A stretch of 64,000 nt of DNA from a virus, in IMG/VR virus record IMGVR_UViG_3300030118_002002, positions 1-64,000 of that record, one strand, 5' to 3'. The position numbers were made by a program, and so were the translations under genes. The notes beneath the pieces are model-generated. The model saw only the letters and a program-made list of their open reading frames with translations, was not told where the DNA came from and did not search any database. Positions 18,037-26,832 of the stretch are shown here, piece by piece (the first letter of the stretch is position 1; every line of letters begins with the position of its first letter).

Positions 18037-18909
18037 ATGAGTAATCCCTTTACACAAGTATACGATGATCTAAGATCACCTTATTTGCAAGAGAAGAAAG
18101 CAAAGAAAGATTATGATGGTGATGGTAAGATTGAAAGTGGTTCTAAAGAACATGCTGGTGTAGTTCATAATGCTATACAGAAGAAGAAGGGTGGCACACC
18201 AGATGGTAAGGATACTCGTACCGAGGGTAAAGACTATGGACTTTACAAAGGGGATGGTAAAGTAAAGATCGGTCAGAAAGAAGAGAAGAAACCACCAAGA
18301 ACTGCTAAAGGTGCTATGGCATATGATGGTCCTAACAAGGCAGCATCTGAAGCAAGAGATAGAATCATCGCTAAGACTAAGGCAAAGAGAGCGAAGTTAA
18401 AGAAGGAAGACTGGAGAGCAGACTTAGGGTTTGAAATAGTTGAGCATCATCAAAAGGATGAAGATGGTAATGTCCTTGAGCATGAAAATGAAGCAGATGG
18501 AACACCTAGTTCTGTAGAGGAAGCAGTAAAGGGAGAGAAGTTAGACATCAAGACAACAGGTGTAAAGAACAAGGTCGAGATCAATCCTGAGATGAAGACT
18601 GAGGCAAGAGATAGATTACTAGAGAAGATGTCTCAAGCAAGTAAGAATGTAGGGACTACCAAGTGTTGGTCAGGTTATAAGAGAGCAGGGACACAAATGA
18701 AGAAGGGAAAGGTTGTTCCCAAGTGTGAAAAAGAAGAGACTATCGTAGAGAAAAGGGGTCTCTGGGACAATGTCCATGCTAGACGTAAGGCAGGAAAACC
18801 AAAGAGAAAGCCTGGTGATAAGAATTATCCAAAGACATTGGACGTTGAGTCTTATACCATGCTTGATAAGGTAGAGGACGAAGCACTCAAATTGTTCAAT
18901 GCTAAATGA
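18037..18909 (+). CDS. Lys-rich phage protein with a DxDxDG metal-binding-like loop
   Basis: This 290-residue, highly charged protein starts at ATG 18037, which follows an AGGAAAG ribosome site; an upstream TTG at 18004 overlaps the late promoter and is rejected. KDYDGDGKIESGSKEHAG near residue 23 resembles a dockerin or EF-hand calcium loop. A Cys-containing block (TTKCWSGYKRAGTQMKKGK, VVPKC) is near residue 210. ETIVEK contains an I-x-E site like that of the prohead protease. It shares ETIVEK and a Lys-rich style with the next gene. A virion core or internal role is inferred. Confidence 0.55.
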   Translation: MSNPFTQVYDDLRSPYLQEKKAKKDYDGDGKIESGSKEHAGVVHNAIQKKKGGTPDGKDTRTEGKDYGLYKGDGKVKIGQKEEKKPPRTAKGAMAYDGPNKAASEARDRIIAKTKAKRAKLKKEDWRADLGFEIVEHHQKDEDGNVLEHENEADGTPSSVEEAVKGEKLDIKTTGVKNKVEINPEMKTEARDRLLEKMSQASKNVGTTKCWSGYKRAGTQMKKGKVVPKCEKEETIVEKRGLWDNVHARRKAGKPKRKPGDKNYPKTLDVESYTMLDKVEDEALKLFNAK

Positions 18910-21727
18910 AAAAGCAGTCTCCCGAAAACAACAAAGATTCTTCGGGATGGTTAGAGCGGCTCAGAAAGGTGAGGCGAAAGCTACCTCACCTGAGGTTGCC
19001 AGAACTGCTGCCAGCATAAAGATAAAAGATGCAAAAAAATTTGCATCAACCAAACATAAAGGACTACCTGAAAAGAAAATGAAAAAGGAATCTGTAAGTG
19101 AAGACGCTAAAATGAGGAGGCAGAGTGATGAGAAACTCGCTGCTGCTCATAAGAAGTTTAGTAGTATGGATCAGAGTCCTGCTAACTCTTTCATGAAGAA
19201 AAGAATAGAGAAGGAAATCAATAGAAGAAAGAAGACTGTAAAAGAAGCTGCAGAACTAAAGAAAGCGAAGATAAATTATAAGACCACTAAGAAAGGTGGT
19301 AAGACAACTTATCATGTCAATAAAAATGATGAGGCAGATGCACAAAAAGCAATGAAGAATGATCCAAAATATATTCTTGGTAAGACTAGAGTGAAACCTG
19401 TAAAGGAAGATAAGGAAGCGTATCATACCATGTCTACTAAAGAGTTCAACAAAACTCACAGAGATTTCAAGAGTGGTTCAAAGAAGAAGGGTAATGCAAG
19501 AGTAACAAAGGGAGTCACTAATCCATCAGGTACTACTACACCTGTGTCCAGACGTGTAAAGTTTTCTGACGAGTACATATATGAATTAGACTTGAAGAAA
19601 ATAGGTAAGAAGATAGTCAATAAAGCAAAAGAGGTCTGGAACAGACCTATCATGAAGGATTATCCTACAAAAAAACAGTGGACTGATGCAGTAAAATCTG
19701 GAACAAGTCATCAGTATGAAGGTGCATTCACTACTGGTGCAGCATTGACTGCTGCTGGTCTTGCTGCATGGAAGTTTTCTCAGGGTATGAGGGCAAGAAA
19801 CCAGATGAAGAAGTCCATTGACACACCTGGCACTAGACTCAATAACATAAAGAAAGCAACCGATCAGAAGAATAAACTTCTTCAGCAATTGAATCAATCA
19901 CACGAACCAGAAGGTAATGTGATATCTGAAAAACCTGGTGATGGTTATCTAGGTCCTACAGTGGGTAAGATAGGTATACCTAATCCAATAAGAATAGCAA
20001 AAGATGCTGTAGATCAAACTAACAGAGCTAATCTTAAGAAAGTAAACACTATCAATAAAATAAGTCCTGGTAGTGCTTCTATGCCTAAATTCAAGCAATT
20101 CAATAAGGATACCAGTGCTGCATACAAAAATTTATTCCAAAGTTACGAACCACAAGGTGATGTGGTAGAGGAAGGGTTCTATCAAAAAAGATATGCGGGT
20201 GTTGGTAAAGGTTATGAAACTGTGGGTAAAAATAAGAGGATGGATAAGTCAAATAAAAGATCTGGTGATAGTAAGAAGCAGTACAGAGAACTACATCAGG
20301 ATCTAGCGAAGATAAAAAAGGAAGAGACTATTGTAGAGAAGAAAAAGATGGTCAAGATCAAGGTTACCAGACCTATCAAGACTAAGGTTACTGATGTAGG
20401 AGCTGGTGGTAAGGAGTATGTTAGAAAGGATTGGAGTGAAGAGAATCTAACTGAGATAAAGTTTAGTTTTAGAAAGACATCTAAACCTAAGACAGAAAAG
20501 AAACCACAGAAAGCACAAGACGCTGGTGCTAGAGGTAGAAGACTTCTTCAACGCAGAGAATATGCTCGCACAATTTCTGGTAGCGAGGACAGAGTTCCTG
20601 ATGATCTAAGAGATAGTGTTCAGTATGAGGAGTCATGTGGTAATGGTGAGTACTATTGTCACGATGAGCAGAAGTGCAAACCCATACCTGAGGGACACAA
20701 GGTAGAGAAAGGTGGCAACCTTGTCAAAGAAACATCAGTAGCATTAAAGTTTGGAACAAGTGGAACAGATCTTAGTATTGGTGGTACATCTGTAAGAAAT
20801 ACAATCAAGAATGTAAAGACAGGAGTAACTGCTGTCAAGAACATCAAAAAAGATGGTCTCGTAAAAGGTCTTAAGAATACTTTCACTAAAACTAAGACAG
20901 AAAAACCATCCATAGCAAGTAACATTGACAATGCAATCAAGAACTTCAAGAAGGAAGATACTCAACACTTGCAGAATATAAAGAATGCAATCAAGACAAA
21001 GACTATGAATGGTAAACCACTAACTGATAAGCAGATAGAGGGTTTGAAAGCTGGTCTTACACAGGGAAACTGGAGACAAGATGGTAGTAAACGAGGAATG
21101 GAAGAGGGTGCTGCATGGACTAAGAAAGCGGGTAAGAATAAATCTGGTGGACTAAACGAGAAGGGTCGTAAGTCTTATGAACGTGAGAATCCTGGCTCAG
21201 ATTTGAAAGCACCTAGTAAAAAGAAAGGTAACAAGAGAAGAGCATCATTCTGTGCAAGGATGAGTGGTATGAAGAAGAAGTTGACCTCTAAGAAGACTGC
21301 AAATGATCCTAATTCTAGAATCAACAAGTCTCTCAGAGCATGGAACTGTGAGTATGAACCTGAAACACCTATGCTACCTGAAGCAACTCGTCTAAAGAAA
21401 GAGAAGGGTTATGATAAAGGTGGTACTAAGAAACCTACAGGTGGTAAGAACAAGGACGAGGCACTAAACGCAGTTCTATCAAACATCAGAGCTAAGCATG
21501 GCAAGGGTGCTATCATGAGGAAGGGTAGTAATCAGCAAAAGAAAGTGAAGGGTCAGAAATCTACATCTGGTACAGGAAAGTATCTTGCCAAACATAAGGA
21601 GAAGCAACAACTCAAGAAAGATGCTAAAGAGATGGGTTATGGTAAGGATACAAAAGGATATGTAGAGACAAGAGCAAGGTATGGTAGTAAGGAGAACATG
21701 AAATCTGGTAAGGGATTGGGTACTTAA
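18899..21727 (+). CDS. Giant Lys-rich mosaic protein with DUF3008-like and DUF6321-like modules
   Basis: This 942-residue protein is basic and mostly low complexity. Residues 8-60 (SRKQQRFFGMVRAAQKGE, KKFASTKHKGLPEKK) match the small DUF3008 family. A Cys-rich block near residues 580-600 (SCGNGEYYCHDEQKCKPIP) is a short module I associate with phage proteins. Near residues 740-820, AAWTKKAGKNKSGGLNEKGR and ASFCARMSGMKKKL match DUF6321. A short hydrophobic stretch (TTGAALTAAGLAAWKF) sits near residue 277. Candidate prohead-protease sites (TIVE, MLPE) are scattered through it. DNA condensation in the head, or cleavage into several peptides, is an inference. Confidence 0.6.
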   Translation: MLNEKAVSRKQQRFFGMVRAAQKGEAKATSPEVARTAASIKIKDAKKFASTKHKGLPEKKMKKESVSEDAKMRRQSDEKLAAAHKKFSSMDQSPANSFMKKRIEKEINRRKKTVKEAAELKKAKINYKTTKKGGKTTYHVNKNDEADAQKAMKNDPKYILGKTRVKPVKEDKEAYHTMSTKEFNKTHRDFKSGSKKKGNARVTKGVTNPSGTTTPVSRRVKFSDEYIYELDLKKIGKKIVNKAKEVWNRPIMKDYPTKKQWTDAVKSGTSHQYEGAFTTGAALTAAGLAAWKFSQGMRARNQMKKSIDTPGTRLNNIKKATDQKNKLLQQLNQSHEPEGNVISEKPGDGYLGPTVGKIGIPNPIRIAKDAVDQTNRANLKKVNTINKISPGSASMPKFKQFNKDTSAAYKNLFQSYEPQGDVVEEGFYQKRYAGVGKGYETVGKNKRMDKSNKRSGDSKKQYRELHQDLAKIKKEETIVEKKKMVKIKVTRPIKTKVTDVGAGGKEYVRKDWSEENLTEIKFSFRKTSKPKTEKKPQKAQDAGARGRRLLQRREYARTISGSEDRVPDDLRDSVQYEESCGNGEYYCHDEQKCKPIPEGHKVEKGGNLVKETSVALKFGTSGTDLSIGGTSVRNTIKNVKTGVTAVKNIKKDGLVKGLKNTFTKTKTEKPSIASNIDNAIKNFKKEDTQHLQNIKNAIKTKTMNGKPLTDKQIEGLKAGLTQGNWRQDGSKRGMEEGAAWTKKAGKNKSGGLNEKGRKSYERENPGSDLKAPSKKKGNKRRASFCARMSGMKKKLTSKKTANDPNSRINKSLRAWNCEYEPETPMLPEATRLKKEKGYDKGGTKKPTGGKNKDEALNAVLSNIRAKHGKGAIMRKGSNQQKKVKGQKSTSGTGKYLAKHKEKQQLKKDAKEMGYGKDTKGYVETRARYGSKENMKSGKGLGT

Positions 21728-21739
21728 AGTAATATCCTA

Positions 21740-21745
21740 TATAAT
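21740..21745 (+). promoter_or_regulatory. -10 candidate TATAAT
   Basis: TATAAT lies in the 38-base gap between two genes, 21 bases before the next ATG. No -35 is evident. Weak evidence. Confidence 0.3.
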
Positions 21746-21765
21746 ATGAAGTTTAATGGATTATT

Positions 21766-21963
21766 ATGTTTGGATTTCTACTACCATTTGCTACAAAAAT
21801 CATCACTGATGCTGTAGACAAGATACCTGACAACGAGGAGTTGGGTGAAAAACTAATAGAGGTTTGTCTAATCATTCTAGGTAAAGCAGTAAAGCTTACA
21901 AAGACTGACATGGACGATAGACTACTTGAAACAGTAGCTAAGGCAATCAAAGCCAAAGGATAA
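21766..21963 (+). CDS. Small hypothetical helical protein
   Basis: This 65-residue protein has a hydrophobic N-terminus (MFGFLLPFATKIITDAVDKI) that could be amphipathic or membrane-associated, followed by charged helices ending in VAKAIKAKG. No family was recognised. Confidence 0.6.
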   Translation: MFGFLLPFATKIITDAVDKIPDNEELGEKLIEVCLIILGKAVKLTKTDMDDRLLETVAKAIKAKG

Positions 21964-21966
21964 ATA
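21959..21966 (+). promoter_or_regulatory. Late-promoter octamer GATAAATA
   Basis: The octamer overlaps the stop of the small upstream gene and lies 30 bases before the ATG of the Ig-like structural gene, which suits late expression of a virion component. Confidence 0.65.
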
Positions 21967-21995
21967 GTAAAACGTAAAACAAGGAAAAGAACGAC

Positions 21996-22565
21996 ATGGC
22001 ACTCTGGGGAGCATCAGATTCTGATGAATCTAAGCCAAAGAACTTGACAACTGCTGAGAAGAAAGAAGTCTTTGCTAACGCTAGTGGTTGGGTAAGAGAA
22101 GCTGGTTCAGCACTTAGTGGTAATGACAACACTGACGCTGATCCTGAACTCTTAGTCGCTATTAGTGGACTAGCGGTATCACTAGGTGCTGCTGACATCA
22201 CTGAGATTGAATTTATATCTACAGCGTTTGACAAGTCTGCTGGTGGTGTACTACAAGTTAGAGTCAGATTCAATGAGGCAGTTGACGTAACTGGAACTCC
22301 TCAGTTGACTATCACTAACGATACAGTATCAAGAAACGTTACCGCTTCATACTCTAGTGGTACAACTACTAATGAATTAATCTTTAGTAAGACCATTGGT
22401 GCAGCTGCTAACGACACTAATGCTGGCGATGTACTATCAATTGGAGCAAACGCTGTAGGACTAAACGGTGGAACAATTAAGGATACAGGCACTAACACAG
22501 CGTCTACTATCACTAATTCTGCTGCTATCGGTACTGCTGCTGGATCTATAACAGTTGTAGCCTAA
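21996..22565 (+). CDS. Ig-like virion structural protein
   Basis: This 189-residue protein begins MALWGASDSDESKPKNL, a start style I know from T4-like cyanophage virion proteins. The second half (about residues 75-185) is a bacterial Ig-like or cadherin-like repeat: LQVRVRFNEAVDVTGTPQLTI, SGTTTNELIFSKTIG, DVLSIGANAVGLNGGTIKD, then TNTASTITNSA. Such domains decorate capsids or tails and may bind surfaces. It has its own late-promoter motif. Codon choice is strongly optimised, rich in GCT, ACT and GGT. Confidence 0.6.
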   Translation: MALWGASDSDESKPKNLTTAEKKEVFANASGWVREAGSALSGNDNTDADPELLVAISGLAVSLGAADITEIEFISTAFDKSAGGVLQVRVRFNEAVDVTGTPQLTITNDTVSRNVTASYSSGTTTNELIFSKTIGAAANDTNAGDVLSIGANAVGLNGGTIKDTGTNTASTITNSAAIGTAAGSITVVA

Positions 22566-22581
22566 AAGGCAATGAATCTAA

Positions 22582-22953
22582 ATGAAATTTGATGAACTAA
22601 ATGATGACAATTATGTGCTATTTGCTATAAAACATTATGAAAATCCTCATGCTGCCACTATGGAAGACTTTGAGGAGGACTTAAAAAGATTCAAGTATAT
22701 CAAAAGGTTGATGAAGAAATATGTAGTATCAGGAGAACTAAAGCATCACCTGATACTCAACCATATGATTATTTGTTTTAATGTATTTGGCGAAGGTGCA
22801 ATACCGTTATTCTTCTACAAGATTGATAAAGAGTATTGGTCTCTTATCAAAACATTTTTGATATTCTTAAACCGAATACCAGATTTTCCTAAGTCTGGTC
22901 TAGATACCATAGAAATGCACAAGGAAGCATACGTTATTCTGAATTCTATCTAA
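22582..22953 (+). CDS. Conserved cyanophage hypothetical protein
   Basis: This is a 123-residue protein (MKFDELNDDNYVLFAIKHYEN, LKHHLILNHMIICFNVFGEGA, FFYKIDKEYW). I believe it belongs to a family widespread in T4-like cyanophages (possibly the one called DUF7207), but no function is known. It appears soluble and all-helical. It joins the next gene with a 1-base overlap. Confidence 0.6.
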   Translation: MKFDELNDDNYVLFAIKHYENPHAATMEDFEEDLKRFKYIKRLMKKYVVSGELKHHLILNHMIICFNVFGEGAIPLFFYKIDKEYWSLIKTFLIFLNRIPDFPKSGLDTIEMHKEAYVILNSI

Positions 22954-23153
22954 TGAAGGATTGGAAAACCATAAGAGAAGAGATGATGACTACCGATCCT
23001 GGTAATACTGGGAAGGCAGGATTCTCATCGAAAGCAGATGACGAAGGTCCTGTGGCAGGGTATGACAAAGGTATGAAACCAAAGAAGAAGAAGAAATATG
23101 CAACTGCTGGTCATGGATCACGTAGAAGATGGATGAACAGTGGACCCAAATAA
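22953..23153 (+). CDS. Small basic hypothetical protein
   Basis: This 66-residue protein is largely disordered: MKDWKTIREEMMTTDPGNTGK, GYDKGMKPKKKKKYATAGHG, SRRRWMNSGPK. The basic tail could bind nucleic acid or membrane. No family was recognised. Confidence 0.55.
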   Translation: MKDWKTIREEMMTTDPGNTGKAGFSSKADDEGPVAGYDKGMKPKKKKKYATAGHGSRRRWMNSGPK

Positions 23154-23523
23154 TACTGCCAACACTGCTATATTAGAAAGACTGGAAAGAATTGTAGAGT
23201 CCCTGCAAGATAATTCAGTCAAGATGGGACAGTTGCTTGCTGTTCACAATGAGAAGTTAGATAAACAGGATAGGATAGATGCAGTACTGTTTGAGAAGAT
23301 AGAACAGGTAGATATAAAGTTAGATCGCCACGCATCTGAAATCAAGAAGGGATGTGAGAAAGATATAATGCTAGTTGATCAACGTCTTCGTATGATAGAG
23401 AAGAAGATGTGGACTATAGCAGGAGCATTGACCATTATAAGTTTCGTGGTCTCACCTCTTGGACAAATCTTTATAAGAAACTTGACCACTAATACGACGT
23501 CTGCTATCATAAGGGAAAACTAA
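23140..23523 (+). CDS. Coiled-coil protein with a C-terminal membrane anchor
   Basis: In this 127-residue protein, residues 8-85 form a heptad-rich coiled coil (ILERLERIVESLQDN, LLAVHNEKLDKQDRIDAVLFEKIEQVDIKLDRH split here by other residues). Residues 90-112 (MWTIAGALTIISFVVSPLGQ) form one membrane span. The layout recalls XhlA-type haemolysin or holin accessory proteins, so a role at the host membrane during lysis is possible. It starts at GTG 23140, overlapping the gene before by 14 bases. Confidence 0.5.
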   Translation: MDPNNTANTAILERLERIVESLQDNSVKMGQLLAVHNEKLDKQDRIDAVLFEKIEQVDIKLDRHASEIKKGCEKDIMLVDQRLRMIEKKMWTIAGALTIISFVVSPLGQIFIRNLTTNTTSAIIREN

Positions 23524-23532
23524 ACCTTTATA

Positions 23533-24513
23533 ATGATTCACATTGATGCCAAGTATATAAGTTTGGTATCTGCTCGACTTGGTAAATTTAAAAGGACAAA
23601 GAACAATCTCTATACGTTCAGGTGTCCTTATTGTGGTGACTCAAAGAAGAATAAGAACAAAACTAGAGGATATCTGTACCAAGTCAAGACAGATTTCAAT
23701 TTCAAATGTCATAACTGTGGTCTCTCTAGATCCTTCACAAACTTTCTAAAGGATCAAGACCCTCAACTATATGATCAGTACGTTCTGGAGCGATATAAAG
23801 AAGGTTTGACAGGCAAGGCAACAACCACACCCGAACCAGACTTCAAGAAGATAATCAATAAACCTGTATTCAAAAAGAAAATTGATTTGCCTTTAGCATC
23901 TGAAAATGCTAGGGCATCTTCCTATTTAAAGAACCGTAAACTAGATCCAGACAAGTTCTATTACGCTGAGAGGTTCAAGCATTTCTGCAATACTATCAAA
24001 CCAACATTTACTAATGTTCGTGATGAACATGCACGTATCGTAATCCCAATGTACGACTCAAATAAGAGATTGATCGGTCTTCAAGGACGTGCTCTGGACG
24101 GGTTCATACAACCTAAATATTTGACCCTGATGTTAGTCGAAGATCACCCCAAAGTATATGGGTTTGATACAATAGATGAAACGAAACAGGTTTATGTCAC
24201 AGAAGGACCATTTGACTCGACGTTCATTGATAATTCCATTGCTATGTGCGGTAGTGACGTGGATCTTAGCGGGTATGGTGATTTGGAATTTACCTACGTC
24301 TTCGACAACGAACCAAGGAACAGGGAGATCGTCTCTAAGATTACTCAATCCATCGAGAAATCCCACAAGGTGGTGATATTTCCCACACAAATCAGAGAAA
24401 AAGACATCAATGATATGGTTTTAGCTGGACATGATGTTAATTCTCTGCTAGAATCCAACACATATACAGGATTAAAAGCCAAACTTAAACTACAAACTTG
24501 GAAAAAAGTATGA
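23533..24513 (+). CDS. 61: DNA primase gp61
   Basis: This primase makes RNA primers for the lagging strand with gp41. An N-terminal zinc finger has CPYC at residues 31-34 and CHNC at residues 59-62. The TOPRIM domain follows, with YVTEGPFDSTFIDNSIAMCG near residue 220 and YVFDNEPRN as the second acidic motif. The 326-residue length is close to T4 gp61. The gene is separate from uvsX and gp41 and directly precedes nrdA (ATGA overlap). Confidence 0.9.
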   Translation: MIHIDAKYISLVSARLGKFKRTKNNLYTFRCPYCGDSKKNKNKTRGYLYQVKTDFNFKCHNCGLSRSFTNFLKDQDPQLYDQYVLERYKEGLTGKATTTPEPDFKKIINKPVFKKKIDLPLASENARASSYLKNRKLDPDKFYYAERFKHFCNTIKPTFTNVRDEHARIVIPMYDSNKRLIGLQGRALDGFIQPKYLTLMLVEDHPKVYGFDTIDETKQVYVTEGPFDSTFIDNSIAMCGSDVDLSGYGDLEFTYVFDNEPRNREIVSKITQSIEKSHKVVIFPTQIREKDINDMVLAGHDVNSLLESNTYTGLKAKLKLQTWKKV

Positions 24514-26804
24514 GCAACGGTATAAAAGTTGTAAAGAGAAACGGTTCCATGGAACCATTGAATCTTGAAAAAATGCACGTCATGGCAGAACGTGCATGTG
24601 AAAATCTAGGAGGAGTCTCTGCATCACAGGTGGAGATACAATCTGGTATACAATTCTATGATGGTATCACTACTGCTGAGATACAGAATATTCTAATCAA
24701 GTCTGCTAGTGATCTTATAACACTTGACAATCCTAACTATCAGTTCGTTGCTGCTAGACTTATGCTCTTTGCCCTCCGTAAGGGTCTGTATGGTAAGTTA
24801 GAGACAATTCCACACCTCCATGACCATATCAAAGAGTGTGTTGAGAGAGGTCTATATGACACTACAGTGCTTGATAAATATTCTGATGAAGAAATCAATG
24901 AAATAAATGGTATAATTGATCATGATCGTGATTTCCTGTTTACCTATGCAGGATTGAGACAAGTCTTTGACAAGTATCTTGTACAAGACAGAAGCAGTGG
25001 TGAGGTGTATGAGACACCACAGCAGATGTACATTATGATTGCTGCTACACTATTTGCAAATTACCCTAAGGAAACAAGAATCAGTTATGTTCACAAGTAC
25101 TACAACAGCATCAGCAAACACAAACTCAACATTCCCACACCTGTCATGGCGGGAGTTAGAACTCCACTTCGACAATTCGCTAGCTGTGTTCTTGTGGATA
25201 TTGATGACACCCTCGATAGCATCTTTAGCAGTGATATGGCTATCGGCAAGTATGTTGCACAGAGGGCGGGCATTGGCATCAATGCGGGCAAAATCCGTGG
25301 CATCAACAGTAAAATCAGAGGCGGAGAAGTTCAACACACAGGCGTTATACCTTTCCTCAAAAAGTTTGAAAGTACTGTCAGATGCTGCACTCAAAATGGC
25401 GTTAGAGGTGGATCAGCGACTGTCCACTTCCCCATCTGGCACCAAGAAATAGAAGATATAATTGTACTCAAGAACAACAAAGGAACAGAGGACAACCGTG
25501 TCAGAAAACTCGACTACTCAATCCAAATCTCAAAACTTTTTTACGAAAGGTTTATCCAAAATCAAGAGATCTCGCTTTTTTCCCCTCATAATTGTCCTGA
25601 CTTGTTTGAGAGTTTTGGGACCGATAGGTTTGATGAGTTATATTGCGGTTACGAGTTGGATGAATCAATCCCAAGAAAAACCATCGCTGCACAAGAACTC
25701 TTCCTCGCAATTCTAAAGGAGAGAGCAGAGACTGGTCGTATATACATCATGAATATCGACCACTGCAATAGTCATTCATCATTTATTGACAAGGTGTCTA
25801 TGAGTAACCTCTGTCAGGAGATTACCCTACCTACTACACCCCTGCAACACATCGATAAGGAAGGTGAGATAGCACTGTGTATATTATCTGCTGTAAACGT
25901 AGGAAAGGTGCAGTCAGATAAAGAACTAGAGACATTATGTGACCTTGCAGTCAGAGCATTAGATGAGATTATTGACTATCAAGAGTATCCTGTCAAGGCA
26001 GCAGAGATATCTACTAAGGCAAGAAGATCTCTTGGTATAGGTTACATTGGATTAGCACATTACTTTGCAAAATTAGGGTTTGCTTATGATTCTCAGGAGG
26101 CATGGGACGCAGCACATACACTAACCGAGTCGTTCCAATACTTCTTACTAAAAGCATCAAATCAACTCGCAAAAGAGAAGGGTGCATGTGAGTATTTTGA
26201 CCACACAAAATACTCTTTAGGACAACTTCCAATTGATACATATAAGAGGGATGTAGATGAGATTACAAAAGTAGCATACCAACATGATTGGGATTCTTTA
26301 CGGAATGACATCAAGGAGTTTGGACTCAGGCACAGCACTTTGTCCGCACAGATGCCTTCGGAGAGCAGTTCCGTTGTGTCTAATGCCACAAATGGAATCG
26401 AACCACCTAGAGACTACTTGTCCATTAAGAAGTCAAAGAAAGGACCTCTTAAGCAAGTTGTTCCACAGTATAGTAAACTAAAAAATAACTATACATTGTT
26501 ATGGAATATGAAAGATAATCAGGGATACATAAATGTTGTCTCTGTGATGCAGAAATTTTTTGATCAAGCAATATCTGGTAATTGGTCATATAATCCAGAA
26601 AATTATCCTAATAATGAAGTGCCAGTTTCTGTTATGGCACAAGATTTGTTGACCACATATAAGTATGGATGGAAAACTTCCTACTATCAAAACACTCACG
26701 ACATGAAGAGTGATGAGATGGAGGAACCGGTAGCATCTACTAAAGATCTTATAGCAGAAATAGAAAACCTATCGGAAGAGTCCTGTGATTCCTGTGCAAT
26801 TTAG
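24510..26804 (+). CDS. nrdA: Aerobic ribonucleotide reductase alpha subunit (class I)
   Basis: NrdA reduces ribonucleoside diphosphates to deoxyribonucleotides for phage DNA. An ATP-cone-like N-terminus (IKVVKRNGSMEPLNLEKMH) is present, with RQFASCVLVDIDD holding a catalytic Cys, NLCQEI the next, LGIGYIGLAHYF, and STLSAQMPSESSSVVSNATNG in the active-site barrel. The C-terminal ESCDSCAI holds the two shuttle cysteines. I chose ATG 24510 (764 residues), overlapping the gp61 stop; an in-frame TTG at 24498 would add four residues. Confidence 0.95.
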   Translation: MSNGIKVVKRNGSMEPLNLEKMHVMAERACENLGGVSASQVEIQSGIQFYDGITTAEIQNILIKSASDLITLDNPNYQFVAARLMLFALRKGLYGKLETIPHLHDHIKECVERGLYDTTVLDKYSDEEINEINGIIDHDRDFLFTYAGLRQVFDKYLVQDRSSGEVYETPQQMYIMIAATLFANYPKETRISYVHKYYNSISKHKLNIPTPVMAGVRTPLRQFASCVLVDIDDTLDSIFSSDMAIGKYVAQRAGIGINAGKIRGINSKIRGGEVQHTGVIPFLKKFESTVRCCTQNGVRGGSATVHFPIWHQEIEDIIVLKNNKGTEDNRVRKLDYSIQISKLFYERFIQNQEISLFSPHNCPDLFESFGTDRFDELYCGYELDESIPRKTIAAQELFLAILKERAETGRIYIMNIDHCNSHSSFIDKVSMSNLCQEITLPTTPLQHIDKEGEIALCILSAVNVGKVQSDKELETLCDLAVRALDEIIDYQEYPVKAAEISTKARRSLGIGYIGLAHYFAKLGFAYDSQEAWDAAHTLTESFQYFLLKASNQLAKEKGACEYFDHTKYSLGQLPIDTYKRDVDEITKVAYQHDWDSLRNDIKEFGLRHSTLSAQMPSESSSVVSNATNGIEPPRDYLSIKKSKKGPLKQVVPQYSKLKNNYTLLWNMKDNQGYINVVSVMQKFFDQAISGNWSYNPENYPNNEVPVSVMAQDLLTTYKYGWKTSYYQNTHDMKSDEMEEPVASTKDLIAEIENLSEESCDSCAI

Positions 26805-26832
26805 AGTGTCTGAACACCCACCAATAAATGGT

